Shown: piece by piece, positions 32,224 to 44,883 of the stretch
Numbering within the stretch: position 1 is the stretch's first letter
Layout of the letters: each line of letters starts with the position of its first letter
Source: Moniliophthora roreri
Taxonomy: Eukaryota > Basidiomycota > Agaricomycetes > Agaricales > Marasmiaceae
Length of the DNA: 64,000 nt
Assembly (NCBI GenBank): GCA_001466705.2
Contig: LATX02000224.1
Location: forward strand, 186,001-250,000
Reading direction: 5' to 3'
Position numbers and translations under genes: made by a program
The notes under the pieces: model-generated
Told to the model about the DNA's origin: nothing
What the model saw: the letters and a program-made list of their open reading frames with translations, nothing else
The model's database searches: none

Positions 32224-35200
32224 ATGGACTACGACAGATGGGATGCCCTCCTTCATCACATCTTCAAGCAAACTCAAGGAGATGCCTGGTTCCGTCCTCA
32301 AGAAGATAACCTCACCTCGGGCGTAGCAATACGCGTTAGCGATTCTCCACCAGAGTTTCGCGTTTTTCCGTACGAGAATCTTTCGTTGGAGCCCTTCGAA
32401 GCAGCAGTGAAAGGGTTGAACCCGGTGCCGGCTGTCGCAGTGAAGATACGGAGTGCCGCAGTACATGCAGCTTTGGCGGACCTGAGGGATGGGGAGGACA
32501 GTTTGTATGTGGATGTGAATACCAGGATTCAGGTGTTGGACACAATGTTGTCTTTACCACATGCTGACACGGAGCAATGCGCTGCGTTCATTGTGAGGAT
32601 TCATTTCCTTGAATTTCACTTGCCGTATTAACTCGTGTTGCCTCGCAGCGCGACGAGCGGGTCCTTATCGTCTGGTCCGCATCAATCGACGCCATCATTC
32701 CAATTTGTCAGGACTTTGACGACCGCCTCATCAAGCACCTTTGGCGATCACGACCTGCAGTTGCTGCCACCAGCTCCTCCTTCTCGTCTGCGCCTAATTC
32801 CATTGTCGGCCACGCAGGAGACGCAGGTTCTCTTTCTGGACATTCCCTTGTCTCCAGCGTTCGTCGTCACTCCCAGCTACCTTCTGCTCCTGCCGCTAGC
32901 ACTAGTGACCCAGAGAAGGCGCTGACCGATAGCGTTACGTCTTCAGGCCCTAGAACCAAGACTAAGCGTACTTGGTGGGGTAAGAAGGTCACAGTGATTA
33001 TCGATGATACTCCGCCTAAACGCAAAACTGCTCTCTACGCCCCAGTGTATAACGGTCTCGCCGCGGCTATGGCAGCTGTTTTCATGGGGAACGGTGTCAA
33101 GATTCTCTTATGGGAGTGGTATCTGGACAGTATGTTCACCAGATTCGCCTTGCTTGTGACATTACCATTCCTATATTGTGTTTCCTTGGTGAGTACATTT
33201 TTTTTTTTTTTTTTTGCAACCTTAAGCTAATGACAGCTCTGACCACCTTATCTCCAGTTCTTCGCTCTCCAGATTATTCAGAATGTCACCATGGCAATTG
33301 GCCCTATTGCGCATTATCACGAAAATAACACCTACTTTTCCTCCGTGGCTCCTCCGCCAAATCCTCAGGTGGATGCACGACTGCCGCACATTACGATCCA
33401 GATGCCGGTGTACAAGGAAGGTTTGGAGAGTGTGCTGATGCCGTCAGTGGAGAGTTTGAAAGCTGCGATGAAGACTTATGCGAGACAAGGGTAAGTGTTG
33501 TCTATATTAGTTATTCTCTTCTGCTGAGACTTGACTGTAGCGGCACTTCGTCCATCTTCATATGCGACGACGGCCTTCGTCTGCTTCCCATGGCGGAACG
33601 CGATGCTCGACTTCGCTGGTACCGAGAGATGGGCGTCGGATGGGTCGCACGTCCTAGACATGGATGTCCTGCAGAGGGCGCTACATCTGACGACCTCGAA
33701 AAAGGGTTGACTGCGAAGAAGGGCAAGAAGGGCAAGGTCGAGACATTCAGCCGAGCAGGTCGCTTCAAAAAAGCTAGCAACATGAATTACGCGCTCAAGC
33801 TGAGCTTGTGCATGGAAAAGTGCTTGGAGATCCTCGTGCGCGAGAAAGGTGCCGGCTCACTTCGCGCGTCTGGTGTTCCATCGCACCCGGGGGCTACACC
33901 AACATTGGCACAGCTGGCCTCACGAGAACAGCAAGAATTAGAGGAAAGCCTTAGCTCAAACTCACACCATCGTTACCCTCCTACCTCGCCGAACCTTAGC
34001 TCGATGCAAGGTCGTGGCTTTGGATATGGGATGCAGTATCTCGGTAGAGAAGGCGACGATATGACGGTCGGCGCTGGTGTTGGACCAACTGATCCCTTGT
34101 CGAACCCGTTGGCAATGGGAACACCCACACCTGGAACGCCTGTGATACCTGGTACACCTGTGACTGCTGCTCCGGGAGCACCTCTACTTCCGTCGCAGGG
34201 GGTCGACGAACAGGGTATCATTTCATCTCTTGAAACTTTGACGGACGATTTAGAGGAGCGGGCTCTCCAGATGGCTATAGAGGAAGTTTACGAAGTCACA
34301 GGAAGAAAATGGAAACCTTGGGCTGCGGGAGCAAAGGCCATGCGGATGGGCGAGATTGTCTTGTTGGTGGATAGTGACACCGTCGTCCCTGAGGCATGGT
34401 CTTCTTTGGCCGGTATCAACTCAATACTGATACCTCATCTTTCACAGGATTGTCTTCGTGACGCAGCCAGAGAAATGGCTCAAGACCAGAACGTTGCTAT
34501 AATTCAACACGAAAGTGACGTCATGCAGGTTGCGCACCACTACTTTGAAAACGGGATTGCGTACTTCACCAGGAGAATCAACAAGTGTATCTCGATGGGT
34601 AAGTACTTCTTTTCATCATGATGTCCATATGCTGAGTACTCGATAGCTTGTGCGAATGGGGAGGTCGCACCGTTTGTCGGTCATAACGCGTTCCTTCGAT
34701 GGCGAGCACTTCAAGACGTTGTCTATCCTGACGGATGCATATGGTCTGAATCTAACGTCTCGGAAGACTTTGATATGGCACTGCGTCTCATGAAGAAAGG
34801 CTGGGTGATAAGGTGGGTTTCCATCTATGAATAGTTTGAGTTAGGCCTAACTAGCTACATTACAGATGGGCAACATACTCGAAAGGCGGCTTTAAGGAAG
34901 GTGTCAGTTTGACTGTTGATGATGAGCTCAATCGGTGGATGAAGTACGCTTATGGTTGTAATGAGTGCGTGTTCTCGCCTTCCCTTGTACTTCGTTTGGA
35001 GTCTCACACAGCACACAGGCTTCTATTCAATCCACTGGTGGAGTGGTGGCGCAAAGGTCCCATCGCGCCTCAAATTCACAGGTTCATGTGGTCCAATGCA
35101 CCTTTACATTATAAGATCTCTATGATGGCATGTACGTACCACAGGGGATCTTCTTTGAATCATTGTGACTCACGTCTCGTTTTCGCCGCCTAGATATGTT

Positions 35201-36313
35201 TTCATATTATGGTATCGCCGCCGCCCTGCCTATTTCGTTACTGAACTACGTGCTGCTTGGCTTCGAGTTACCCGTCGACGGGTTCTACATGCACAGTTTC
35301 GAGATATGGCTTGCGACAACCGTGGTGTTCTTTGGAAGCGGGAATGTTGGCTACACAATACTGGGATATCGATTGGGTGAAAGAGGTTTGGTAAGTGTCA
35401 ATTTAATTATATATTTCCCACTTCTTCCTTGGATACGTATATTCGAGCGGGATTGGGAGAGGCTAAGCTTCGGGGAGTGTGGCGTTTGTGTGTTGAAACG
35501 TGTGGAGAAGTGACGAGGACCCCGGTCAGCCTTTCATCGCGACTTTGCATCAATCCATTGTTTCCCTCCGCTCTTCTACTGCCTGCCTTCCTGTCTTCCT
35601 GCCTTCCTCCTCGTGTCATGTGTTGTTTCGACTCACCTTGTGTTGAACAGTTTGAAGGGCTCCTGGAGAATTTGATGTGGATACCTTTCTTGTGAGTTCA
35701 TCCCATTGTTAATTCTTTTGGGCGTCGGTGATGTCGGATTCTGTTATCTCCGCGACTTCCATTTTCTGACATTTTGGCATCAATCGTGATCGTCCCATGA
35801 AATCTGACCGCGCCTTGCAGCTTTTTCTTCTTTGGCGGCCTCAGCATTCCGGTCTCGCAATCCATCCTCGCCCATGTATTCTCCTATAACATTACATGGT
35901 CAGCCACCATCAAGGAGGTTGAGCGGTCCAATTTCTTCAAGGAGATTCCCAAGATTGCGAAACGGTGAGCGAAGCATCCTTGTCATCATACGTTTTAAAT
36001 ACTCATGATTTGCAGATTCTGGTTCCCGCTTCTCACGAGTATCGTTATCCTTATCGGGATAGTCATTCTTTCGACCCCTCTTGTGCCAATCGGATTCAGA
36101 GTAGATGGTTCGAGCTGGGCTGTCATTTTCCCACTATCGTAAGTCCTTCTATCAGCTGTGCAGTCCTTGGTTTCTCACATCAGCATTCAGGGTCATCTGT
36201 GCATGTCATATCTTGTTCCCTGTATGTCGTTTGCCTTTCCGTAAATGATTTCACTCTGATGCCATGTTTCGCAGATTGTGCTCAATCCATGGTTGATGGT
36301 ATTCTCCTATTAA
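32224..36313 (+). CDS. GT2-family membrane polysaccharide synthase (processive-type glycosyltransferase)
   Basis: Thirteen exons join in frame from ATG 32224 to TAA 36311-36313. The enzyme should transfer sugars from a nucleotide sugar at the plasma membrane, as in fungal GT2 proteins needed for hyphal growth. It lacks the QRRRW of true chitin synthases. Order: N-terminal domain (VLIVWSASIDAIIPICQDF), two helices around 33080-33280, catalytic start ITIQMPVYKEG and FICDDG, a long Pro/Gly/Thr-rich insert (TPTPGTPVIPGTP), then VLLVDSDT (DxD). Next are VGHNAFLRW, SEDFDMALRL (ED) and DDELNRWMKYAYG, which occupies the QxxRW position. Membrane helices follow (YYGIAAALPISLLNYVLLGF, FFFFGGLSIPVSQSIL, LLTSIVILIGIVIL). 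The protein ends LNPWLMVFSY. One intron (35391-35650) is about 260 nt, far longer than the rest. Confidence 0.87.
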
Positions 36314-36906
36314 ATTTTAAACCGAGTCCCGGACTCCTTGCTTATTTATATAATGGACTCGAAGACCGGGCTCCCCCCAAATTCCTTCTTATTAGAAGAG
36401 CATCTGCTCTTTACCATACCCGATCGGTATTGCTGTATTTGAATGCTTGCTTTGCATTCTCTAACCTTAACATTGATGCCCCGGACGACGGACATGAATT
36501 TTGCATATACATTTGACTTTATTTTATGATACACGTACTTTAACCATTGCATGTTTGTAAACGCATCGACTTTTTTTTACCGGATTGGATGTTTTCATTT
36601 ACAGACTATCATCCATTCAGTATACGTATCCTCTTGTAGATCCATTCTATGGAGACCGTCGATTATCCAGTCGGTTCATTCCATGGAAACAGGATAAGAT
36701 ACAAAGTATAATTCAAAAAGGAATGTCGGATATTGATTAGTTACACTGTACAAATCCAAAAGCGTTTGAGAGGTGATCGCAATAAATACAAGGTAAGTAG
36801 TCTTGGATAGGTTAGAGTAACGATCTATGGTGTACTGTTATCAGACACGTCGGGGTATATTACAGGAAATGGGCACTCACAGAGATGCGCATTGGTTCTC
36901 AGTACT
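36314..36906. other. Intergenic, convergent 3' flanks
   Basis: Lies between the ends of the GT2 gene (+) and the secreted-protein gene (-). AT-rich, as expected for 3' UTRs. An open frame covering 35965-36516 is an out-of-frame shadow of the GT2 gene. Confidence 0.5.
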
Positions 36907-37727
36907 TCAGTTACCAACTTGACTGCCTTTAATCGGACCACGGTGTCCCTGACTAGGACCTCCTCGACCAGGGCTCTCAGGAGGGAACCCTGTAGGGAGT
37001 TCAGTGGGGAGCCCAGTAGGGAACTCAGTAGGGAGCCCGGTAGAGAATTTAGTAGAAAGCCCAGTGGGAAACCCAATCGGCGGAAACCCAATCGGCGGTA
37101 TACCAGTAGGAGTAGCTTCACCACAGTCGCCGTCAGACGATTCACCTGAAATGGAGGAAGAGAAGGTGATTGGTTCGCCACTCGTACTGGAGCTCGGTAT
37201 TCCAGTAGGATCAACGGTACCACTAGGAGGCTCGCCAGTGGGCGTACCACTAGATGGACCTTCTGGCGGAACACTCGTAGGCTCATCACCTACACCACCA
37301 GATGAAGGTGCACCAGTGGGTTCCCCGCTAGCACTAGACGAAACTCCCGTAGAAGGAGCGCCTGTAGGTTCGCCAGTTGCATCTGACGATTCGCAGGTGG
37401 GCGGAACGCTAGTTGGCTCGCTGCTGATACCAGATGATATACTACTAATAGGTATAATTGGTGTAATAATAGTTGGTTCACCACTGCCCGAAGAAACACC
37501 AGACGAAGGGAAGTCAATGATAGTCACACTAATGGATTCAGAGCTTTGTGGAAGGCTCAGACTTTCAATGATAGGTGCACCATTGTCACCGTGACGAGGC
37601 AGCTATAACAAGGTCGATTTGTCAGTAAGAATTTTGTAGGTGGACAAAGTAACAAAGAGCTCACCACCGCGGCAAATGAAGTAGCAGCAAGCACAAAAGA
37701 AATGAGAGCGGGCGAGAAGGTCTTCAT
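36907..37727 (-). CDS. Secreted Pro/Thr/Ser/Gly-rich low-complexity protein
   Basis: Two exons. The first encodes a signal peptide (MKTFSPALISFVLAATSFAA); a 61-nt intron follows; the second exon starts LPRHGDNGAP. The mature part is dominated by degenerate repeats of the type GEPTGAPS, GEPTSVPP and PTGIPPIG, ending in a run of FPTGLPTE-like units and the tail GSQVGN. There are only two cysteines and no GPI signal. It is most likely a cell-wall or extracellular protein. The role is unknown. The repeat array is expected to vary in length between strains. A (GA)n tract at about 37773-37793 lies in the presumed 5' UTR. Confidence 0.65.
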
Positions 37728-40700
37728 TTCGTCTTTAGTGGTGGCGAAGAGGAGGTGCTTTTCTTGACGAGAGAGAGAGAGAGAGAGAGAGGTAAAGGAG
37801 TGGAAACTGATGCTGAATAGGGTCAATTGAAAGTCTGCCTTTATACGCCTCAGTTGCCCCATACTCCAATAGTACTGAGCGGCGTCGTCGGAACTGAGAC
37901 GCAGATATAGGTATGAAGTATACTGGAAGGCTCCCATCGCTCTTGTCGCAACAACAGTGAGTTCACAAACAGAAAGAGTTGCGTGATACTTAGCTCCATC
38001 CAAGTATGGCCACCGTTGTGGAGAGTCATATTTGGGGTGCTTATTGGTGAAGTTTCAGCTAGCCACGCGGGCATATTTAGAGTGGATTGCAGCCTAGGAA
38101 ACGGGGTAGTTGATTCAGGCGGGCACACAGCACAGCGAGCAAGATCCTGCAGACGTCATCAAATCAATTGAGGCGACCAGTATGATTGAATCGACGACTT
38201 ACCCGGGGGTTAGCAACCGGTAGCTTACTAGCAATCTCAGGTTCCGCGAGATGCTGATTTGGTCAACAAAGATCGTCATGTTCCTGCCCAGAAACGAACG
38301 ATGAATTATGACGAAGAATTTGATTGATATCACAAGTGGGGCGCGCCAGCTTGATATTGAAAACAAGTACCTGACACCAAGTAACGGTGTTGAAGGGTCG
38401 ATAACAGATAGATTGATTCGCCGAATGAGCTCGAGTGCAAGATGGCTCCGTAAGTGGAGAGAATATAGACTGATCTTGAAATGGGCTTGATGGACCTCAG
38501 AGCTAGAGCGATTCGCAGCGGAAAGGCACCGTGATTCGAGACAACTATTTCCGCCGCCGGCTGCACTTCTATTCCTTTCGGTCTCGTAGGTTCCGGAAAG
38601 GTTTGCTGATGTAGCGATGAGAGTCAAGAGTTTGTGGAGTAGCAATGCGAAGAGTGTTATCAAGGGCAGATGAGGATCATGAAGATTGACGAAGTAGGGT
38701 ATTTTTATCATTCAGGTATCGTCGGATTTGGGAACTGAGAGGCCTTCGGGGGGATTGTTGTGACAGCGAAAATGGCCGTGATGGAGCCCGGACCTAAGTA
38801 GAGATGAACATAAAAATCAGAAGTCTGCCTCGATGAGAGCAGTAAAAACACTTATGGCAGCTTATTTGCAAGCACTGGCGTACTCGCATTAAACTTCAAG
38901 GAACTACTTCACCGCATGTTGTCGCCTCTCGTACGCTCAAGGCTACGTTCCAGGCTTGTGCGCGCATCCCTGGCCTCACTATCCGGTAAGCAGCTCTCGA
39001 CCTGTACAGAAACTGTCCTTGACCCTGTCCTCGAAATGTCCACCATATCCCGAGTCATCTTCTGAAGCAGCAGCACACGTTCGTGTCGACCCACAGCTTG
39101 CTACGTCTCTTTCGCCTTCTCTTCCCAGAAACTAGCGCCCCACAAAAGGATTTGTATCCCAGCTTCCGACACGAAACTTGAGATAGATCCCTGTAGGACA
39201 TTCTTCTACCCGTTTCAGTCACCCTTGAGACTTTAGAACGTATGGTGAAGGTGCTGTAGTCGCCATGTCATGGATGTAAAAGATGACGTCAATAGGTGGT
39301 AGCAAGAATAACATTGAGATGCGACGATTCATGAAGGTAAAGGGGGGGGGGGGGCTGGAAGGCTGGATGTCGAGCGAGATGTTTACAGTAAGATATTAGA
39401 GGGGTTGTGGATATGGTCACAATAGGAGACTAGAGAGTAGAGATGACGAGAACGCGAATACGGGCCATCAACATGACGAAAAATACATGGACCCATAGGG
39501 GACCCATGCACATGGAAATCCCCAAATGGATGTCTCCATGCATCCTAACGATCTATCAACTACTGTAACCATATGATGATCTCTACTTGTTCACTCGAAT
39601 GGGGGTGCGAAACAATGAGAAGGCTAAAGTGTAACAATTCTATTTCACTCGGAGATACGATACATCCACAGTACGAGTGTGAGCGTACCTTGTAACTATC
39701 GTCGATATGGTTGGTATCGTAGCCTGCATACCCATATACACTCAATCTAAAAGGTAGCTGTTAGTGAATAGCCTGAATTCGTGTGCTGTTTCTGGTTGTT
39801 GGATTGACGCAAAAACAGTCAGTCAATGTGTGCGACTTGGAGCGTGAAAGTACGTACCCTTCGTCTAACCCTATCACATCCCGTTGTCCGATTGACATCT
39901 CTTCTTCTGAAACCAAGGTATAAGTAGACTTCAGCAGGGAAGAAGGTCAAGGAAAGAGCTAGCGCAGGAGAGAGACTGGTTCTTGAGCAATTTGAATGAT
40001 GAATGTGCAAAGTAAACCCTTTGAGAATGTGTGAGCCCGGTACAGGGCGATCAGGAGATGTGTGACAGGTGTGGCAACGTCACAAGCCACCAAAGTCACG
40101 ACTGCTGTATAGTTGTCCGGCGACTTCCGGGCGCTCGCTCCCTCGGCCCCGTTTACGTCGTCCGCCACTTCCGCGTCGGCGGCAGGGGCGTCACCATCCT
40201 ACTTGCTCTCTAAATAGGATTACTTATTAGCAGTTCCAGCCAGCACGCAGTGATTGGATTCAAAGATCTACTAAAGCGCTAACACGCGAACCTTCTCACC
40301 GCTCAGGCTCTCACACTATCGACAACATTCCCAGAAGGCTGTTGATTTTAGGTTCAATATATGAAGACACTGGATTGCAAATTCCGGCCATAGTGATAGC
40401 GACCAACTCGCTCGGCACAGAGTTACATAGATCAGATTTTCTTGTATGTTTCCCATTCATTCAGCCTGTATAAGAAAAAAGATTTCTTCTTCTGATGAAT
40501 TCCATGTACTATGCAACAATCTCAACATTCCACCCCCCCAAAGCCCTAACTACCCCCTCTCAATCGGCGGTTGTGCGAGCTATGCAATCATCATGTTTGG
40601 TTTGTTGGACCATTCCTCACCCAGAGTTGACACTTTATTCGCGTCCGATTTCCGTTGCTACCAAGGTAAACTACATCGAATCATAAATGTGATTTTTTTT

Positions 40701-40786
40701 TTTTCAAATTACGGCCGCTCAAGGGATCAGAAGCCCACGGTAATTCGGGAAAACATTTCCATAACTGCGGTGAGCGGGCGAGCGCT

Positions 40787-40833
<47 letters not shown>

Positions 40834-41368
40834 CGCGGCTGCATTGTGGCCCTCAAAATTCACCTGTCAATGGGGGCGTTTACATGTGTGTAAGTAACCC
40901 GGAACCACGAGTTGAAACGGTTTTCCTTCCACCGACGGATGGCAAGCATGTGGTGAAGCGAGGGGCCACTGCCACGAGAACAAACTTGGTCCCTAGCTTC
41001 TCTTAGTTTTACGTGTATCAGACGAATTAGAAGTCATGTTACCACCGTAGCAACCATGGAAGAATCCAAACAGAACACAAGAAAATTACACTCATATTGG
41101 GGATTTATGTGGATGCCTACTTATAATATAATAGATACAACATGGTGAGCAGAACCTGTAATAAAATACAATACAGAGTGAGTGAGTGCGTGTGTGTGCT
41201 GTCCAAGAAGAAGAAAGAAAGAAAAAAAAAAGTCCGTGCGCTCGAGGGTCAACGATGAAATAGATAGATAATACAGCAACGACGACGAATTGTATTATAA
41301 TCCCAAGAAAAAAGCCAAGAAAAATCCCCCTTCTCCCCCCCCTTTCTCTCTCTCCCTCTCTCTCTTTT
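37728..41368. other. Gene-poor region with poly-G tracts
   Basis: Contains short frames only, the longest 170 codons at 38199-38711 on the minus strand, without a recognised family. G homopolymers occur at 39342-39354 (13) and 40789-40833 (45). The stretch 41160-41368 is the 3' flank of the finger-protein gene and is rich in A and CT runs. I see no RNA gene. Confidence 0.4.
40789..40833 (+). repeat. Poly-G homopolymer, 45 nt
   Basis: An uninterrupted run of G. Frames through it give long Gly or Pro runs and are not genes. The true length is uncertain because homopolymers of this size are poorly sequenced. Confidence 0.85.
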
Positions 41369-44300
41369 TCACACCTTGACTCTAATCAAATCACCCTCCA
41401 ACTCGACTTTCTCTCTACTAAACCCAACAACAGTCCTAACAACCTCTGCCGTATCAAAATCCTCCCATTTACCTTCGGGCATGGCCGCATTCAAATAGGC
41501 AAGCAACGTGCTAACAGAAAGTTCATCCTCCGACAGGGAAAACGTGGTCGAGAAGAGATGATGGATTGAATGATGTATGAATCGGTTACGGATGGTTGGG
41601 TTGGACAGGTCGAACCGTGTAGCCGTAGTCGTGGTCGTGGCCGTGCGACGTGATATGGGGACCATACGGATGTCCCCATCTCTGTCTCTGTCTCTGTCTC
41701 TGTCTCTGGCGTGATATGGGTTCCTGGTATCAGGATCAGAATCAGGCGAACCGTCAACATCTGATTCGTCTGGGTCAGAATGTAACAATTGGTCTTCTTC
41801 TTCTTCTTCATCCTCTTCTTCAGCTTCAGGAAGAGGAGGTCGAGAAGGATGCGGTAGTGGTGGAGGCGGTGGAGGTGGAGGAAGAAGAGGAGGTTGTTGT
41901 TGTTGTTGTAGTGGCGGAACAGCCAGCGCACGCCTCTGACTCCGATAAGACCCGTTCCTCGACGGTAATGGTGGTGGCGGCTGTGCGTAAGCAGCAGCAG
42001 CACGCGAATGGGGATGAGGCGGTGGTGGATAAGGAGCCGGCCTTCTTGAATAGCTTGGATACCTTGGAGGTGGCGCACTGTAACGTTTCTCGTTAAGTAA
42101 CCTCCTCATGTGCATCTCTTCCTCTTCATCTGAATCAATGACATCTGACCTGTCATCGTACCTCGAATATCGATGGTGTGCTGCTGCTGCAGAAGAAGAA
42201 GAAGAAGGAGGCGGAGGAGGCGGAGGCGGAGGAGGTCCTGGGTGGTACGCATGACTTGGAGGATAACGAGAAGATGATGAAGCGTGTGCATGAGGATGAG
42301 GATGAGAAGGATACGCGTGACTAGGCGAATAGGGTTGTTGGACATAGTATTCACGTTCACGATGGTGAAAGGCGGGAGAAGCAGAAGCAGAAGCAGAGGC
42401 TGCACTAGCTTTGCGCGCCTTAATTTCGGCGATTTCGGCAGCCTTCTGAGCACGTCGTTGACTGAGAATGAGTAAGCATCAGTACGTTGACGTTAAATTA
42501 AAAAGAGAAAGAGAAAAGAGAGGCATTAGAGTGGCGGTTGACTCACTATCTTCCAACACATTTGCCACGATGTTGTACCCAAGGATAGGCACAAAATGAG
42601 CTGTCTTGCCTCAACTGGACCCACTTTTGACACAAGGAACAGAATACCCGATTGGCTTCGACCTATGTAAACGTATTAGTATATTGTGTGGGGGGTGGAG
42701 CATTGAAAAGGAAAAAAAACAGCAAGTCTGACGAACCTTCGAGATCAGTGGATCGGCCCTAAGTGTGGCAGCACGCTGTTCGGCATTACGTCGACGGGAA
42801 TCTTGAATACTAAGGCTCTGAATTGTATTCACGTTCGTGGGTGAAGAATGAACACGAGGAGATTCTCGACTGGTACTTTGGGGAGGACTACCAGCGATGT
42901 CTAGTGCCACTGCCTCGCTACTGGTCGGTGACATGAGCGGTGAACGAGATGTAGATGCTGGGATGGGTGACTCGGAGGATGGTCGACGGGGAGGTTTCTC
43001 GTCTCTGTGATCATTTCTTTGCACAGCAGCAGCAGCAGCAGCAGCAGCAAGAGTTGGAGCAGATACAGAGATTGATGCTCGTCTAGAACGGGGGGGCGGA
43101 GATTCGTCGTCGTGTTGTCTCGCAGCAGCGGTAGTGGCGATCGTGGGACGTGTTAGAGACGGAGAGGCTTGGGGCCTTGAAGAAGAAGGAAGGGCAGGAG
43201 AACGTTGTCCATGAGGCGGCGGAAACTCCGGAGAACTGAAACGAATACAAATACGAAATGCATTAAAACGCCGTGAAGCACGAAAAAAAAATAAAGAAAA
43301 GAGAGTCATCGATCGGGTACTTACTGCATTACATACGGCATGCCAGGGCCTCTGCCTACACGAGCAATCTTTTGACACGAGCTCTTGTGGGCTAGCCACC
43401 TCTGTACCGCCTGGAGATGATCTTCTGGATTGATAGCGACCCATTGATCACATTCGGCACAAAGAACCCGTTCGGCGTCGAATTTTCGTACGTCAGGATC
43501 CTTTGAAAACAAGGAATTGCGTTCCTCGAGTGCGTAGGTGTTTTTGGATGATCTGGATGTGGACAGTTCAGATATCGACGCTCCAACTTGTATATGAGAA
43601 GAAAAGAAAAGAAAAAAACAACGCACATCTTCTTGGCTAAACAGCTCTTTCGGTGTGCATCCCATGGAATTGAACAATAAGTCGAATTGGGTCGTAAGCG
43701 GATCCACTTGTCGCAACTCGCACAAAGAACCCTATATGCTTCAAACTGTGCGACATATGGATCGGACTTGAGGTATGCAATGCGTTCTTCTTCGGTTCTT
43801 TTGGCACGCCGACGTTTGGTAGGGGGACCATGTCCGTGAGTGATTGATAATGATGTTGGAGTGTATAGAATCGGGTCTTGGGGTAATTGACGTGGAGAAC
43901 GATGGTGTGGTGGAGTGGCGGAACGAATTGGTTTAGGTCGTCGAAGCGAGAATTCGCTGGAACTGGTTGGTTGATTAGCATAACTATAAATTCGGTTTAT
44001 CAGCGCACTGGACACTAGAAGCATAGTAAAGAACGAGAAGTGGGGGTGGGNGGGGGGGGGGGGGGGGGGGGGGGGGAAGAAAAGGTTTGGTAGGGGAGAG
44101 AGAATCCGTGAAGCGAACTAGCACGTGTACGACTAAGGGGGCGAGTGCCTAGCTCAAGAATGAAGCTTGTGTGTGTGCGCGCGCGCGCGCGCCCACGCGA
44201 TCCTTCGGCACTGAGAAATGCAAATGACAAAAGAAAAATCACTCACCACTCCTTTTTATGCGCATTCCAGTCGTCCAAACACATCTGGCCAGTCTTGGGG

Positions 44301-44883
44301 TCACGAAATGAAACATTTTGATGACACATTCCGCACTTGATGTACCCGCTCTGGCACTCCGAGTCTTGCGCGCCGCCAGGGCCCTTGTTGTTGACATTGT
44401 CGGATTCCATATCGACATCAGCGTCACCTTCGGCATCTTCATCGGCATCCGCGTCGGCGTCATCATCATCGGATGTAGGCGGCGGTGGAGTCTTGCGCTT
44501 TCGAGGGTTTCTAGGGGTTGAAAACGAAATCAGCGATTTAGGACTGTGTAACGGCATTGCAGTAAGCTCAAAATGACACGAAAGCGAGGCGTTTATGGTT
44601 GCTCGCTACGAGGTTTTGAATGTTTAAATACGAAGAGAGAGAGAGAGACTCACGGATTCTCATCGGACTGCTGCTGCTCTGCCGGTGGTTTGGGCGATGA
44701 CGACGGTCGTACTGGCTGGGGAGTTGCCTCCTTGCTAATTGAACGGGACCTATAAATTTGAAACGAATAACATAAACGAGGTGACACTCTCTCTATGAAA
44801 CATACGACCACGACGGGGTGAACGTACCGGATAAGAGGGACATCGGCTGGGTCGGTACCTGGAGTTGAAGTGGGAGAAACCAT
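41369..44883 (-). CDS. Protein with four tandem C2HC zinc-finger-like repeats and a disordered C-terminus
   Basis: Eight or so exons join in frame. Four repeats of C-x2-C ... W-x2-H-x3-C are visible: KCGMCHQN to WNAHKKEC, LCASCDKWIRL to WDAHRKSC, LCAECDQWVAI to WLAHKSSC, and FCSLCQKWVQL to WVQHRGKC. Repeats 2-4 are preceded by a shared LxxDPxVxxFEAxRVLC-type helix. The last Cys of repeat 1 is made by splicing 44250 to about 43986, which supports the intron call. Acidic (DDDDADADADEDAEGDADVD) and KRRRAKR-type basic stretches suggest a nuclear protein. The C-terminal third is Pro/Gln/Ala/Ser-rich with an RDRDRDRDRD run, then a short ordered tail (IRNRFIHHSIHHLFSTTFSL to LEGDLIRVKV). I do not know a named family. 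Start chosen at MVSPTSTPGTDPADVP; an upstream exon from 45049 (MSLPSVGG) could be spliced in instead. Confidence 0.75.
44052..44086 (+). repeat. Poly-G tract inside an intron, next to an N
   Basis: About 35 G preceded by N at 44051, in the intron between finger 1 and finger 2 (poly-C on the coding strand). A (GC)n alternating tract lies nearby at about 44177-44192. The N shows that the assembler could not fix the length. Confidence 0.8.

Noticed and set aside
35965..36516. 183-codon plus-strand frame
   Set aside because: It overlaps exons and introns of the GT2 gene in another frame and ignores its splice sites.
37004..37594. 196-codon plus-strand frame rich in Gly, Val and Pro opposite the secreted protein
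   Set aside because: It is the complement of the repeat array, has no signal peptide, and the minus strand has a signal peptide plus a fitting intron.
40031..40213. Short frame with CDRCGNVTSHQSHDC, possible zinc finger
   Set aside because: Only 60 codons, no neighbours in frame and no plausible splicing.
40446..41006. Frames with long Gly or Pro runs across the 45-nt poly-G
   Set aside because: Composition comes only from the homopolymer; no conserved flanking sequence.
41650..42096. 148-codon plus-strand Glu/Val-rich frame
   Set aside because: Mirror of the Pro/Glu-rich exon of the finger protein on the other strand.
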